Shown here: positions 1 to 7,172 of the stretch, in pieces
Position numbering within the stretch: the first letter of the stretch is position 1
How the letters are laid out: each line of letters begins with the position of its first letter
NCBI RefSeq assembly: GCF_900196725.1
Contig: NZ_FZMP01000084.1
Span: 1 to 56,718 of the forward strand
Origin: Candidatus Methanoperedens nitratireducens
GTDB taxonomy: Archaea > Halobacteriota > Methanosarcinia > Methanosarcinales > Methanoperedenaceae
Reading direction: 5' to 3'
Length of the DNA stretch: 56,718 nt
The notes under the pieces: model-generated
Database searches by the model: none
Told to the model about the DNA's origin: nothing
Seen by the model: only the letters and a program-made list of their open reading frames with translations
Translations under genes and position numbers: made by a program

Positions 1-213
1 GGAGTCGCCAGATGGCACATTTTTATCTGGATTCTTCAGTCTGAGATCTATGCTTGCTGATTCTAACGAGTTGGTAACTGATGTGGCTGCGTGCAGAATC
101 ACATTCAGTGTGTCTTGAAAACTATACGTTGTACCTTCAGGTAATTTTATTATGTTTGTTTTACTCAATAACTCTGAGGTCATGGCCATTATATCAAGAG
201 GTTGTATATTCAT
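1..213 (-). CDS. N-terminal part of a transposase-like protein (cut by window edge)
   Basis: An open frame of 71 codons runs off the left edge; only the amino end is present. The ATG at 213 has a GAGGT ribosome site seven bases upstream, better placed than the in-frame ATG at 219. The helical start, rich in Leu, Thr and Asn, resembles from memory the beginnings of ISH3-type transposases in Methanosarcinales, but no DDE residues lie in the visible part. No terminal inverted repeat was found in the 150 bases upstream. It could equally be another conserved archaeal protein. Confidence 0.45.
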   Translation of the reverse strand, partial: MNIQPLDIMAMTSELLSKTNIIKLPEGTTYSFQDTLNVILHAATSVTNSLESASIDLRLKNPDKNVPSGDS

Positions 214-367
214 GATCATGACCTCAAATATCAACCGCTTAAAAACATCATCTGAGGATGATTCACTTTAAAATAGATGTGCTGATATTTCATTCACTCG
301 GAAGTAGAGCTATTCGGAAGTACTGCTGATGCCAAAGACTATTTTTACAACTAACCTGAATTAGATA

Positions 368-835
368 ATGATGGTGGAACAAAAGCAACTTAAACTCGAT
401 GACTATATCTCTTTAGATGAAAGGGAGCATTTTCTCTCAGAGCTGCACCGGTTCCTTGTATGGGTTGGCGAACCGCTGCCTGATGAAGTTGAAGTAAACG
501 GGGAGACTATAAAACTCCATGAACTCATCTGGCGCTGCATACATAAAGCAGAGCTTTCCGGGCAGGAGAAAGAGCGCCTGATGGAGCTTGTACGCCTGCT
601 TGAGACAAAAGAAAAACACGATGAGGAAGTCCTGCAAAGAGCCAATCTCACACACGAGGAGGCAAAGAGATTATACCATGAATCCGCTGCCCTTATCCGG
701 GCTATTATGGACTTGAGGGAATGTGAAGCCGGAAAGGTAAAATTGAAAGAGTCCGGCGAGGGGGTCAGGCAGAAGATTGATGATGCAAAAAGATGGCTGG
801 TTTTTTTAAAAGGCGTGGGTAAAAAATTCAGTTAG
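368..835 (+). CDS. DUF5788-like archaeal helical protein
   Basis: A 155-residue, charged, wholly helical cytosolic protein with no signal peptide or membrane segment. The layout (an N-terminal segment with 'PDEVEVNGE', a Glu/Lys-rich middle, and a conserved 'DAKRWLVFLK' end) matches my memory of the archaeal DUF5788 family, whose function is unknown. Two consecutive ATGs (368, 371) are possible starts. A zinc-ribbon gene follows 36 bases later on the same strand and may be co-transcribed. The gene is convincing; the family name is moderately sure. Confidence 0.7.
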   Translation: MMVEQKQLKLDDYISLDEREHFLSELHRFLVWVGEPLPDEVEVNGETIKLHELIWRCIHKAELSGQEKERLMELVRLLETKEKHDEEVLQRANLTHEEAKRLYHESAALIRAIMDLRECEAGKVKLKESGEGVRQKIDDAKRWLVFLKGVGKKFS

Positions 836-871
836 AAAACAATAAGTAAGAGCGCAACAATATATCTAATT

Positions 872-1066
872 ATGGGGGATAATGAAGATTTAGAAAAAAT
901 TGATGAGATGATAAAGGAAGAGGAGAAAAAAAGCCCTGCGAAAAATGTCCTTGTATGTCCTGTATGCAATTCAACCGATGTTGTGTACTATATCGGGGGA
1001 GAACTTGGCTACCAGTACAGGTGCAAGAACTGCGGATACACAGGCGCGTTCATTCTTGAAAAATAA
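872..1066 (+). CDS. Small zinc-ribbon protein
   Basis: A 64-residue protein with an acidic, lysine-rich amino half and a carboxyl zinc ribbon made of two CxxC knuckles (CPVC near residue 29 and CKNC near 51), ending in a short beta strand typical of TFIIS/RPB9-like ribbons. It may help in nucleic-acid or protein binding, but nothing identifies a partner. It lies 36 bases after the DUF5788-like gene and converges with the winged-helix gene, leaving only 12 bases between their ends. The start lacks a strong ribosome site. Confidence 0.7.
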   Translation: MGDNEDLEKIDEMIKEEEKKSPAKNVLVCPVCNSTDVVYYIGGELGYQYRCKNCGYTGAFILEK

Positions 1067-1078
1067 AAGCTCAAAGTG

Positions 1079-1336
1079 CTACACGTGCAGATCCCCCTCC
1101 TTTGCGTCCTGGAAGTTCTTTATACCATACAGGCTCTGTCGCGCATCCTTGAAGTAAAACCGCTCCTCAAGGATATCTTTCTTCTTTAACCTGTCCAGCG
1201 CATATCTGACGGTCCTGGGTGGCAAATAGCTTTCCCTTGTGATATCTTTCTGCGTCAATAGTCCGCCCTTCTCAAGTATCTTAAAAACAAGTTTTGCTGA
1301 GGGAGGGAGGTTCTCGATCCTGATATCTATGTTCAC
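1079..1336 (-). CDS. Winged-helix (MarR-like) transcriptional regulator
   Basis: An 85-residue protein with a single winged helix-turn-helix: helix 'AKLVFKILEKGG', recognition segment 'PPRTVRYALDRLKKKDILEE' and a beta-wing ending 'QSLYGI'. This resembles archaeal MarR/TrmB-type regulators in miniature. The start is GTG at 1336, with no obvious Shine-Dalgarno sequence. The region up to 1452 separates it from the bactofilin-like gene on the same strand. Its target is unknown. Confidence 0.7.
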   Translation of the reverse strand: MNIDIRIENLPPSAKLVFKILEKGGLLTQKDITRESYLPPRTVRYALDRLKKKDILEERFYFKDARQSLYGIKNFQDAKEGDLHV

Positions 1337-1451
1337 AATCGGTACACTTTCTTTTTTAGAGCCGCTTTTCGCGGTGGCAAAGACGATCCCTCATTTGGTA
1401 GTCACCACAGCAGTTAACGGTGTTAACTCATATATAGGTTTCGGAACCACG

Positions 1452-2588
1452 CTATCTTTTCCCTCTCAACTTCAGGTAAGCCTCATAGCCAGTCAGGACA
1501 ATAGCCCCAAGACCGAGCAAAATAATTACGAGATGTATTAATATCCCCAGGATCGGCAGGTTAATCCCGATAACTACTATCAATAGCCCGATAGCAAGTA
1601 TCAGAGCCTTATGCCATGTCTCTTTTTTCAGTCTTCCCAGTACGTACCGTCCTATCCAGAGCCCAACAAAAATCCTGCTCACATATACTGCAATAATCCA
1701 TATTACTATCAATACCAAACCCAGAGGTATCCCGATAATAGTTATCAGGAGTATCACAGCAACTATAGGCGCTATGATCAGGAACAGGATTCCCCATAAG
1801 ATATTTTTTAATGGCTTAATAGAGACGTTATCAGAAATCTTCCGGGTTATCTGCGGAGCTATGGTCAGGAGCACTATCCCTGTCAATAAAAGCCAGAAAT
1901 ACGATAGTATTATGCCGACTATTCCTGATAAGAAACCTTTCCTCTCTGACTCAGGCGTCTCTTTGTGGATAGTCTTCCCGGAAATAGTTCCAGAGATCTG
2001 CGCAGGTCCCGGGGCTGTATATTCAAGATTCCCGCCTATTTTTGCGCCGGGCAGGATTCTCAGTTCATTACTGATATTCACCGTCACATTGCCTGCCGTT
2101 GTACCCTTCATTTCCATATTCGAGGCGCCGCCGTTGATGTTCCCGTTTACCATTCCCTCAATGGCTGCATTGCCGGCGCCTATGGTCAGATCCCTATTTA
2201 CTCTTGCGCCTCTCCCTAATACGAGGTCGCCGCCAAAGACAAGAGCATTATCCCCGACATTCCCGTCAAGTGAAATAGTGCCGCCTGCTATCCTTATATC
2301 ATTTGCGATATTGCCATTGACCAAAACCGAACCTCCGAAAGCCGCAAGACTTCCGTTCACGGTCCCATTTACTCTTATTTCACCTGCAGCAGCGACGAGG
2401 TCTCCATTAATAGTACCTTCCACGATTATTGAACTTCCTGCCAAGTAAAGGTCATCGTTTATTACCTGGTCTTTTGTGATTACCAGTCTCTCCCCTGCCC
2501 TGAATTCTGAGGCGCTCGCTGCTAATGAATATGCAAATAAAATAATAATCAAAGTAACGAAAAACCTGATGGAATATTTTAATATCAT
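1452..2588 (-). CDS. Bactofilin-like polymer-forming protein with C-terminal membrane domain
   Basis: About 378 residues. A signal/anchor segment (residues 8-25) is followed by a beta-helix region (about 30-205) of repeated short strands of the type 'V-NG-VNG-L-A-GG', the pattern of polymer-forming cytoskeletal (bactofilin-like) domains. The carboxyl part (about 220-375) has five or six hydrophobic helices. The architecture suggests an envelope protein whose beta-helix faces outside or polymerises at the membrane. ATG at 2588 is preferred because GGTGAG lies just upstream; ATG at 2600 is an in-frame alternative. It is divergent from the CAP-domain secreted gene. Confidence 0.75.
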   Translation of the reverse strand: MILKYSIRFFVTLIIILFAYSLAASASEFRAGERLVITKDQVINDDLYLAGSSIIVEGTINGDLVAAAGEIRVNGTVNGSLAAFGGSVLVNGNIANDIRIAGGTISLDGNVGDNALVFGGDLVLGRGARVNRDLTIGAGNAAIEGMVNGNINGGASNMEMKGTTAGNVTVNISNELRILPGAKIGGNLEYTAPGPAQISGTISGKTIHKETPESERKGFLSGIVGIILSYFWLLLTGIVLLTIAPQITRKISDNVSIKPLKNILWGILFLIIAPIVAVILLITIIGIPLGLVLIVIWIIAVYVSRIFVGLWIGRYVLGRLKKETWHKALILAIGLLIVVIGINLPILGILIHLVIILLGLGAIVLTGYEAYLKLRGKR

Positions 2589-2783
2589 ACCACTCACCAT
2601 TCAAAATAGGTTCATGATAGTATTAAAAGCTCTGCCATGCCCGTATCTATGAGAAGCCTGTTATAAACAGTAAAAACTAAAATTAAATTTAATAAATCCT
2701 AGTAAACTGAATTAAACCAGAAAAACTCTCGCTATTTTTATATTATCTAACTATTAATATTTCATCAATATATCGGTGGAGAT

Positions 2784-3752
2784 ATGAAAACAAAAACCTG
2801 CAATATCTTTTACAGAGGGAAAGCCCCTGGAAGAGCAATAGGAATAACTATGCTGGTATTATTACTGGCAGGAAATGCAAGTGCGCTGTATGATAGCGAA
2901 GCACAATCCTTTCTCGGCATTATCAATAACTACCGTGCACAGAATAATCTTGGACCTCTCAGTATCGATGCTGCGCTCCAGGATAGCGCAAACTGGATGA
3001 GCAATGATATGCTCACAAGTTGCATCGCCGGAAGGTATACCTGCTCTCATACGGATTCGACCGGGCGCACGTTCGACCAGCGTCTCAGGGACTTCGGTTA
3101 TCCTGCAGGCACAACCGCCTCTGCAGGGGAGAACTTAGCCTGGGGATATAACGGCGGAGCGACTACAGCGCAGCAGGTATTTAATCTCTGGAAGAACAGC
3201 CCCGGTCATAATGCAAACATGCTCGGCAGTTCCTACGTAGCAATAGGGATCTCACGCGGCTGCAGCGGCGGCAATTGCGCATGGGTGACAGATTTTGGGA
3301 GCAAGATCGTGAAGCCTTACAATCCGACACCGACTCCTACCCCATCTCCAACTCAGACACCTGCGCCGGCTCCAACGCCAACTCCAGCCCCGACCCCGAT
3401 TCCAACTTTAACCCCGAGTCCAACCCCCATACCGGCAGCCGGCAGTATCTCCGGGTATAGTATCAACGATATCAACGGGAATGGAAAATGGGATACGGGA
3501 GAAAAAGGTCTGCAAGGATGGACCATCAAATTGACCGGCACAAGTAAAGAAGGCACGTACATCAAAAAAGAGATGCTCACCGATACCGCAGGATTCTATA
3601 AGTTCCAAAATATTCCTGCAGGAAGATACACAATTAGCGAGAGACTTAATGAAGGCTTTGTACCAACCGGCTCTTCCATTTATATAATCTCGCTGGCTGT
3701 CGGCGGGGATTCGGTAAATAACAATTTCATGGCAAAGAATATCAATTTTTGA
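2784..3752 (+). CDS. Secreted CAP-domain protein with Pro/Thr linker and SdrD B-like domain
   Basis: A 322-residue exported protein. A signal peptide (about 15-37) precedes a CAP/SCP-PR1 domain (about 42-180) with the expected 'NNYRAQ', 'CSHTDS', 'AGENLAWG', 'LWKNSPGHNANML' and 'CAWVTDFG' blocks, including the two conserved histidines. A linker of Pro-Thr repeats (about 185-222) leads to a carboxyl SdrD B-like beta domain (about 225-320, 'DINGNGKWDTGEKGL'). CAP domains bind lipids or act as extracellular structural modules; the role here is unknown. The GGTGGAGAT ribosome site fixes the start. It probably sits on the cell surface. Confidence 0.85.
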   Translation: MKTKTCNIFYRGKAPGRAIGITMLVLLLAGNASALYDSEAQSFLGIINNYRAQNNLGPLSIDAALQDSANWMSNDMLTSCIAGRYTCSHTDSTGRTFDQRLRDFGYPAGTTASAGENLAWGYNGGATTAQQVFNLWKNSPGHNANMLGSSYVAIGISRGCSGGNCAWVTDFGSKIVKPYNPTPTPTPSPTQTPAPAPTPTPAPTPIPTLTPSPTPIPAAGSISGYSINDINGNGKWDTGEKGLQGWTIKLTGTSKEGTYIKKEMLTDTAGFYKFQNIPAGRYTISERLNEGFVPTGSSIYIISLAVGGDSVNNNFMAKNINF

Positions 3753-3845
3753 TTTTTTACAATATCTTATGAAAGCGAAAGCTTTTATTACAGAACTGCA
3801 TTAAGAAGAAAACCTTTTAATAACTTATGATCAAAGAGGATTAAT

Positions 3846-4232
3846 ATGAGATGGCAAGGCAAACCAGGACGCAAATATACAGGCGGCAGGATAATACGCT
3901 CAAGAGCCAAAAAGCGATTTGAACTCGGCGGTGAGGATACAAATACCCTTCTTGGCGAAACTAACAGGAAGACAGCAAAAATCATGGGCGGATGTAAGAA
4001 AGTACGGCTTTTAAAGGCGAACACAGCAATAGTTACAGACCCTAAGACAAAAATCTCAAAGACTGTAAAGATACAGACCGTATCGGGAAATCCTGCCAAC
4101 ATACACTACATCAGGCGAAATATCCTGACAAAAGGTGCGATAATCAAAACAGAGCTCGGGAGCGCCCGCATCACAAACAGGCCTGGGCAGGAAGGCAGCG
4201 TGAACGCGGTGCTTATTCCCAGTACTGCTTAA
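3846..4232 (+). CDS. rps8e: 30S ribosomal protein S8e
   Basis: A 128-residue basic protein matching archaeal S8e along its whole length: start 'MRWQGKPGRKYTGG', the central 'GGCKKVRLL' and 'KTVKIQTVSGNPANIHY', and the tail 'SARITNRPGQEGSVNAVL'. It binds 16S rRNA in the small subunit. GAGG eight bases upstream supports the ATG. The 3' end overlaps the convergent flavoprotein gene by 20 bases, so the two transcripts are complementary at their ends. Confidence 0.96.
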   Translation: MRWQGKPGRKYTGGRIIRSRAKKRFELGGEDTNTLLGETNRKTAKIMGGCKKVRLLKANTAIVTDPKTKISKTVKIQTVSGNPANIHYIRRNILTKGAIIKTELGSARITNRPGQEGSVNAVLIPSTA

Positions 4233-5244
4233 AAGTCACCCACAGCTCTGGCAGTTGCTCCTGCAATAACTCGTTCGAGGCGCATGCCTCAAGCTTTTTT
4301 CTTTTTTCAAGAGACCGGGACAGCGGTCTTCCGAGAAGCTTTTTAATTCTTACTTCGTAATCCGCAAGATGCCCGAGATCATCATTTTCAAGCGCTTTTA
4401 TAATCGCCTTACCCGCCATCTCCCCCGCGAGCATCGCGTTATTGATACCCGCGCCCGTGACCGGGTCAGCCATACCCGCACTGTCGCCGACAAGCAGCGT
4501 GTTCCCGAAGCAAAGTCGCTCGCGCAGCCCGCCAACCGGCAGGGCGCCTGTAATATACTCTGTTTTCGTGCCGCCAAGCCGCTTTGCAACTGGCGAATTA
4601 TCGATAAAATCATCCAGATATGAACGAGGGGATTTTCCTTTCGTGATACCAACACCCACTTTCGCTGAGCCCCCCCCTGTGGGGTAAATCCATACATACC
4701 CGCCGGGCGCGTAATCGGCATTAAAAAATATCTCGCACATCCCGGGTATAAGCTCTATCCCTTTTAAGTGGTACTGCGCACAGACCGCGAACCTCTGCTG
4801 CTGCAATCCCAGAAGCGACGCCGTTTTTGAGAAAACGCCATCTGCACCAACGATTATTTTTCCATCTGTAGTTTCATCACGGAACTTAACCCCGTCTGGA
4901 AAATTCCTCTCCAATGGCGAATTCCATTTAATCTCCGCGCCGGACGCTTTTGCTTCCAAAGCAAGGGACATATCAAACCGCGGCCTGTCCACCACGAAGC
5001 CGTTCAGCTCAAAATCGTGGAAAGAAAGGTCGGGAAAATAAGTACGCATTTTTGTAATCTTTGACTGGATAACAGAGTCATCGGGTAAGTCCGTATTAAT
5101 CGTATTGCTGATGTATCCTGCACACGGCGACCTGCACGATGCGTTCTTTTCCAGTGTCAGTATGCGATATCCGGCATGCGCCACTGCTGCCGCGGTAACA
5201 GAACCGGCAGGTCCGGCGCCAACGACAATAACATCGTATTCCAT
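4213..5244 (-). CDS. Geranylgeranyl reductase family FAD-dependent oxidoreductase
   Basis: About 343 residues. An FAD-binding Rossmann motif (GAGPAG, residues 9-14) starts the protein; 'CRSPCAGYIS' and the carboxyl 'LLVGDSAGMADPVTGAGINNAMLAG' block are typical of the geranylgeranyl/digeranylgeranylglycerophospholipid reductase family, which saturates archaeal lipid isoprenoid chains; some members act on other isoprenoids. ATG at 5244 is chosen because it overlaps the lplA stop as TGATG, showing translational coupling. An upstream in-frame start (5259) lies inside lplA. Being downstream of the lipoate ligases is unusual for a lipid enzyme, so the substrate is open. Confidence 0.82.
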   Translation of the reverse strand: MEYDVIVVGAGPAGSVTAAAVAHAGYRILTLEKNASCRSPCAGYISNTINTDLPDDSVIQSKITKMRTYFPDLSFHDFELNGFVVDRPRFDMSLALEAKASGAEIKWNSPLERNFPDGVKFRDETTDGKIIVGADGVFSKTASLLGLQQQRFAVCAQYHLKGIELIPGMCEIFFNADYAPGGYVWIYPTGGGSAKVGVGITKGKSPRSYLDDFIDNSPVAKRLGGTKTEYITGALPVGGLRERLCFGNTLLVGDSAGMADPVTGAGINNAMLAGEMAGKAIIKALENDDLGHLADYEVRIKKLLGRPLSRSLEKRKKLEACASNELLQEQLPELWVTFKQYWE

Positions 5245-5987
5245 CAGCGATAAACCCATTCTGGAGAGTAATACTTCGGCTTGAGGCTGTCAGTGAATTC
5301 TTTTTCTTTCCTGCTGAGGTTCCCCGGTTTTAACCGGACATGGAAGCGCTCCTCGAATTTTCTTTTCATGATATCCCTGACCTCCTCCATATCACGCTGC
5401 TCCCCAAGCTCGCGATCAAGCCATGTAAGCCCTTCCTTGACCGATGCTATCTTTTTATCCATGAACTTCTCCCTGGGTATATTCGATATCCGAAGCATCT
5501 CCTCAATATCAAAATCAAGAAGCAATGTCCCGTTCTGGAGCAGCTTTCCTTCCCAGCGCGTCTGGGCATTGCCCGATATTTTCTTGTTATCCACAACAAC
5601 ATCATTGATCGGGCGGAACGCAGCGTTCAAGCCGTAGTGGATGAGAGTATCTATAAGTACGCCGCATATCTGTTTGTACGATTCGATAATATCAAGCGGG
5701 AAAAGGTCATTGTCTATCGTCCCGACAACTCCGTAATTTATCTGCCTGCACCTGTCATCAGAGAACGCTATCCCGCCCCCGCTTATCCGCCGCGTTATGG
5801 TGTAATCCTTACACATGGCAAGGTTCAATTCCACATCCGCCTTCTGGAAAAACCCCAGGATTATGGATTTTTTCGGCGTCCAGAAAAAGAAGGTATTTCC
5901 TTCATCCCCCTTCAATACGGCTTCGTCCATCGCCATCATGTCGCGTATGTCCACAAGCCCGAAATCTATGAACCGCCATTCTTCCAT
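5244..5987 (-). CDS. lplA: Lipoate-protein ligase A, catalytic subunit
   Basis: A 247-residue member of the biotin/lipoate ligase fold. The lipoyl-AMP motif 'RRISGGGIAF' (near residue 66), 'PINDVVV' and the lysine motif 'KKISGNAQ' are present. It joins lipoate to lysines of lipoyl domains (2-oxoacid dehydrogenases or GcvH). The adenylation accessory domain is encoded separately just upstream, as in the two-part LplA/LplB of Thermoplasma. The start lies one base after the preceding stop with a GGAGGG site, so the pair is coupled. A dihydrolipoyl-dehydrogenase-like gene occurs at 34.4 kb. Confidence 0.9.
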   Translation of the reverse strand: MEEWRFIDFGLVDIRDMMAMDEAVLKGDEGNTFFFWTPKKSIILGFFQKADVELNLAMCKDYTITRRISGGGIAFSDDRCRQINYGVVGTIDNDLFPLDIIESYKQICGVLIDTLIHYGLNAAFRPINDVVVDNKKISGNAQTRWEGKLLQNGTLLLDFDIEEMLRISNIPREKFMDKKIASVKEGLTWLDRELGEQRDMEEVRDIMKRKFEERFHVRLKPGNLSRKEKEFTDSLKPKYYSPEWVYR

Positions 5988-5988
5988 A

Positions 5989-6282
5989 TTATCCCTCCAG
6001 TGCTTTCATTATAGACTCTGTAAAATCAGCCGGGGATGTGCCTGGCGATTGTATCTTCTCTGTTTTATAGGTCTCTTCGATATTTTTCCGGAGATCTTCG
6101 CGGTTTGCAGGAACACCTTTTAACCGCTCGCTCACTTTGAAGATAGCCTCCTCGGGGAACAGGAAAAAATCTCCTGATATCGTAATATCTTTAACAATGC
6201 CATTCTCCATCGTCACAAATGACCTGATAAGCCCGCCTCTTGATTTATGGATGCCTTGTTTTGTTTTTGATAAATCCATCAT
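5989..6282 (-). CDS. lplB: Lipoate-protein ligase accessory (LplB/C-terminal-domain) subunit
   Basis: A 97-residue protein resembling the C-terminal domain of bacterial LplA, encoded on its own in many archaea: a 'GGLIRSFVTMENGIVKDITISGDFFL' type beta sheet (close to this, residues 16-41) followed by helices. In the Thermoplasma system this subunit is needed for activation of lipoate to lipoyl-AMP. It is the first gene of a three-gene minus-strand operon (lplB-lplA-flavoprotein). Start ATG at 6282 or 6279. Confidence 0.82.
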   Translation of the reverse strand: MMDLSKTKQGIHKSRGGLIRSFVTMENGIVKDITISGDFFLFPEEAIFKVSERLKGVPANREDLRKNIEETYKTEKIQSPGTSPADFTESIMKALEG

Positions 6283-6359
6283 AACAATCCTGCATTCGGA
6301 AATGGCATGATGATATAAAAAAATACCGCAGCATGGTTAATCCTTAACGGTGTTTAAAT

Positions 6360-6755
6360 TTACTCTCTCGTTTTCCTCTCCCTCAACCAGCCCACAAGTG
6401 GCGGCACCCAGCAGAGATTCACAGCGATGGTCTCAAGCGCCGTGTATATCTGCGTCGTGGGACTGAACCCCAGCAACCGGGCCCCAAGCAATCCTGCAGG
6501 GGCAATCAGAATGATTTGCAGGCTTGCCAGCATCACCGGATGGCGTGTATATTGTTTGACAGCTTTTAGCCATGAACCTTCTTTTTTCCGGAGAAATAAC
6601 AAGCCTGAGACGCTCGCTCCTATCTGGTCGCTCATGGCATAAAAATAGCGGTATGAACAGTAGCTTGCCCCATCCGTAGGCTTCGGACATTGAACTTTCA
6701 GCCTTGCGTATGCGCTGGCGGATGGAATAGGCTCCTGTCTATATAAAGCAGCCAT
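6360..6755 (-). CDS. Small membrane protein of unknown function
   Basis: Up to 131 residues with two hydrophobic segments, about 73-97 ('[24 protein letters not shown]') and 103-123, and a basic tail. No family was recognised. The start is uncertain: a TATA-like CTTTATATAG lies inside the first codons, so translation may begin at ATG 6635 (91 residues); a second TATA-like TTGTATAA near 6770 would suit a leaderless start at 6755. It is separated from the lplB operon by about 80 bases and is divergent from a small plus-strand gene. Confidence 0.5.
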   Translation of the reverse strand: MAALYRQEPIPSASAYARLKVQCPKPTDGASYCSYRYFYAMSDQIGASVSGLLFLRKKEGSWLKAVKQYTRHPVMLASLQIILIAPAGLLGARLLGFSPTTQIYTALETIAVNLCWVPPLVGWLRERKTRE

Positions 6756-6868
6756 CTAAATGTTCTGTTATACAAGCTATCAAAACCGTAGCCCTGCATG
6801 CTTATTTCGTTCCGAATAGCTTTAATATGCATGCGAACGTAAGTACAGGATGAAGGGGGCATGAATAA

Positions 6869-7027
6869 ATGGATATATTTGAAGTACTGACAGCAATCAT
6901 CAAAAGAAAGATAATACTTATGCGTACGGGTATCAATGAATATGAAGCCCTGATAAAGGCTGAACTTGATATATCCAGCGAATATCACATACCACTGCTT
7001 GATATACAAAAGTTAGTGGGCCAATAA
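6869..7027 (+). CDS. Conserved-looking 52-residue protein
   Basis: A short frame, MDIFEVLTAIIKRK at the start and 'ISSEYHIPLLDIQKLVGQ' at the end, with a strong AAGGGGG site eleven bases before the ATG. The protein is an amphipathic helix pair with no Cys. I have a weak memory of similar stand-alone 50-residue proteins in Methanosarcinales genomes; no function is known. The next gene starts 145 bases later; that gap holds no other frame I would call. Confidence 0.55.
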   Translation: MDIFEVLTAIIKRKIILMRTGINEYEALIKAELDISSEYHIPLLDIQKLVGQ

Positions 7028-7172
7028 GACGTTTGGGATTGAAATCCTGTAGCGTTCTGACCGATGTTCTGGATATAATCGGTATAGGTTGGACTATCCA
7101 TTTAAACCAGGACTTTAAAACACAAAGTTTTATTTCACGGTGAATACATACCTTCATAATGGGGACTGTATT

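Noticed and set aside
1774-2448. A 224-codon plus-strand frame opposite the bactofilin-like gene
   Set aside because: It is the antisense shadow of the beta-helix repeats, with no ribosome site and repetitive Pro/Ile content.
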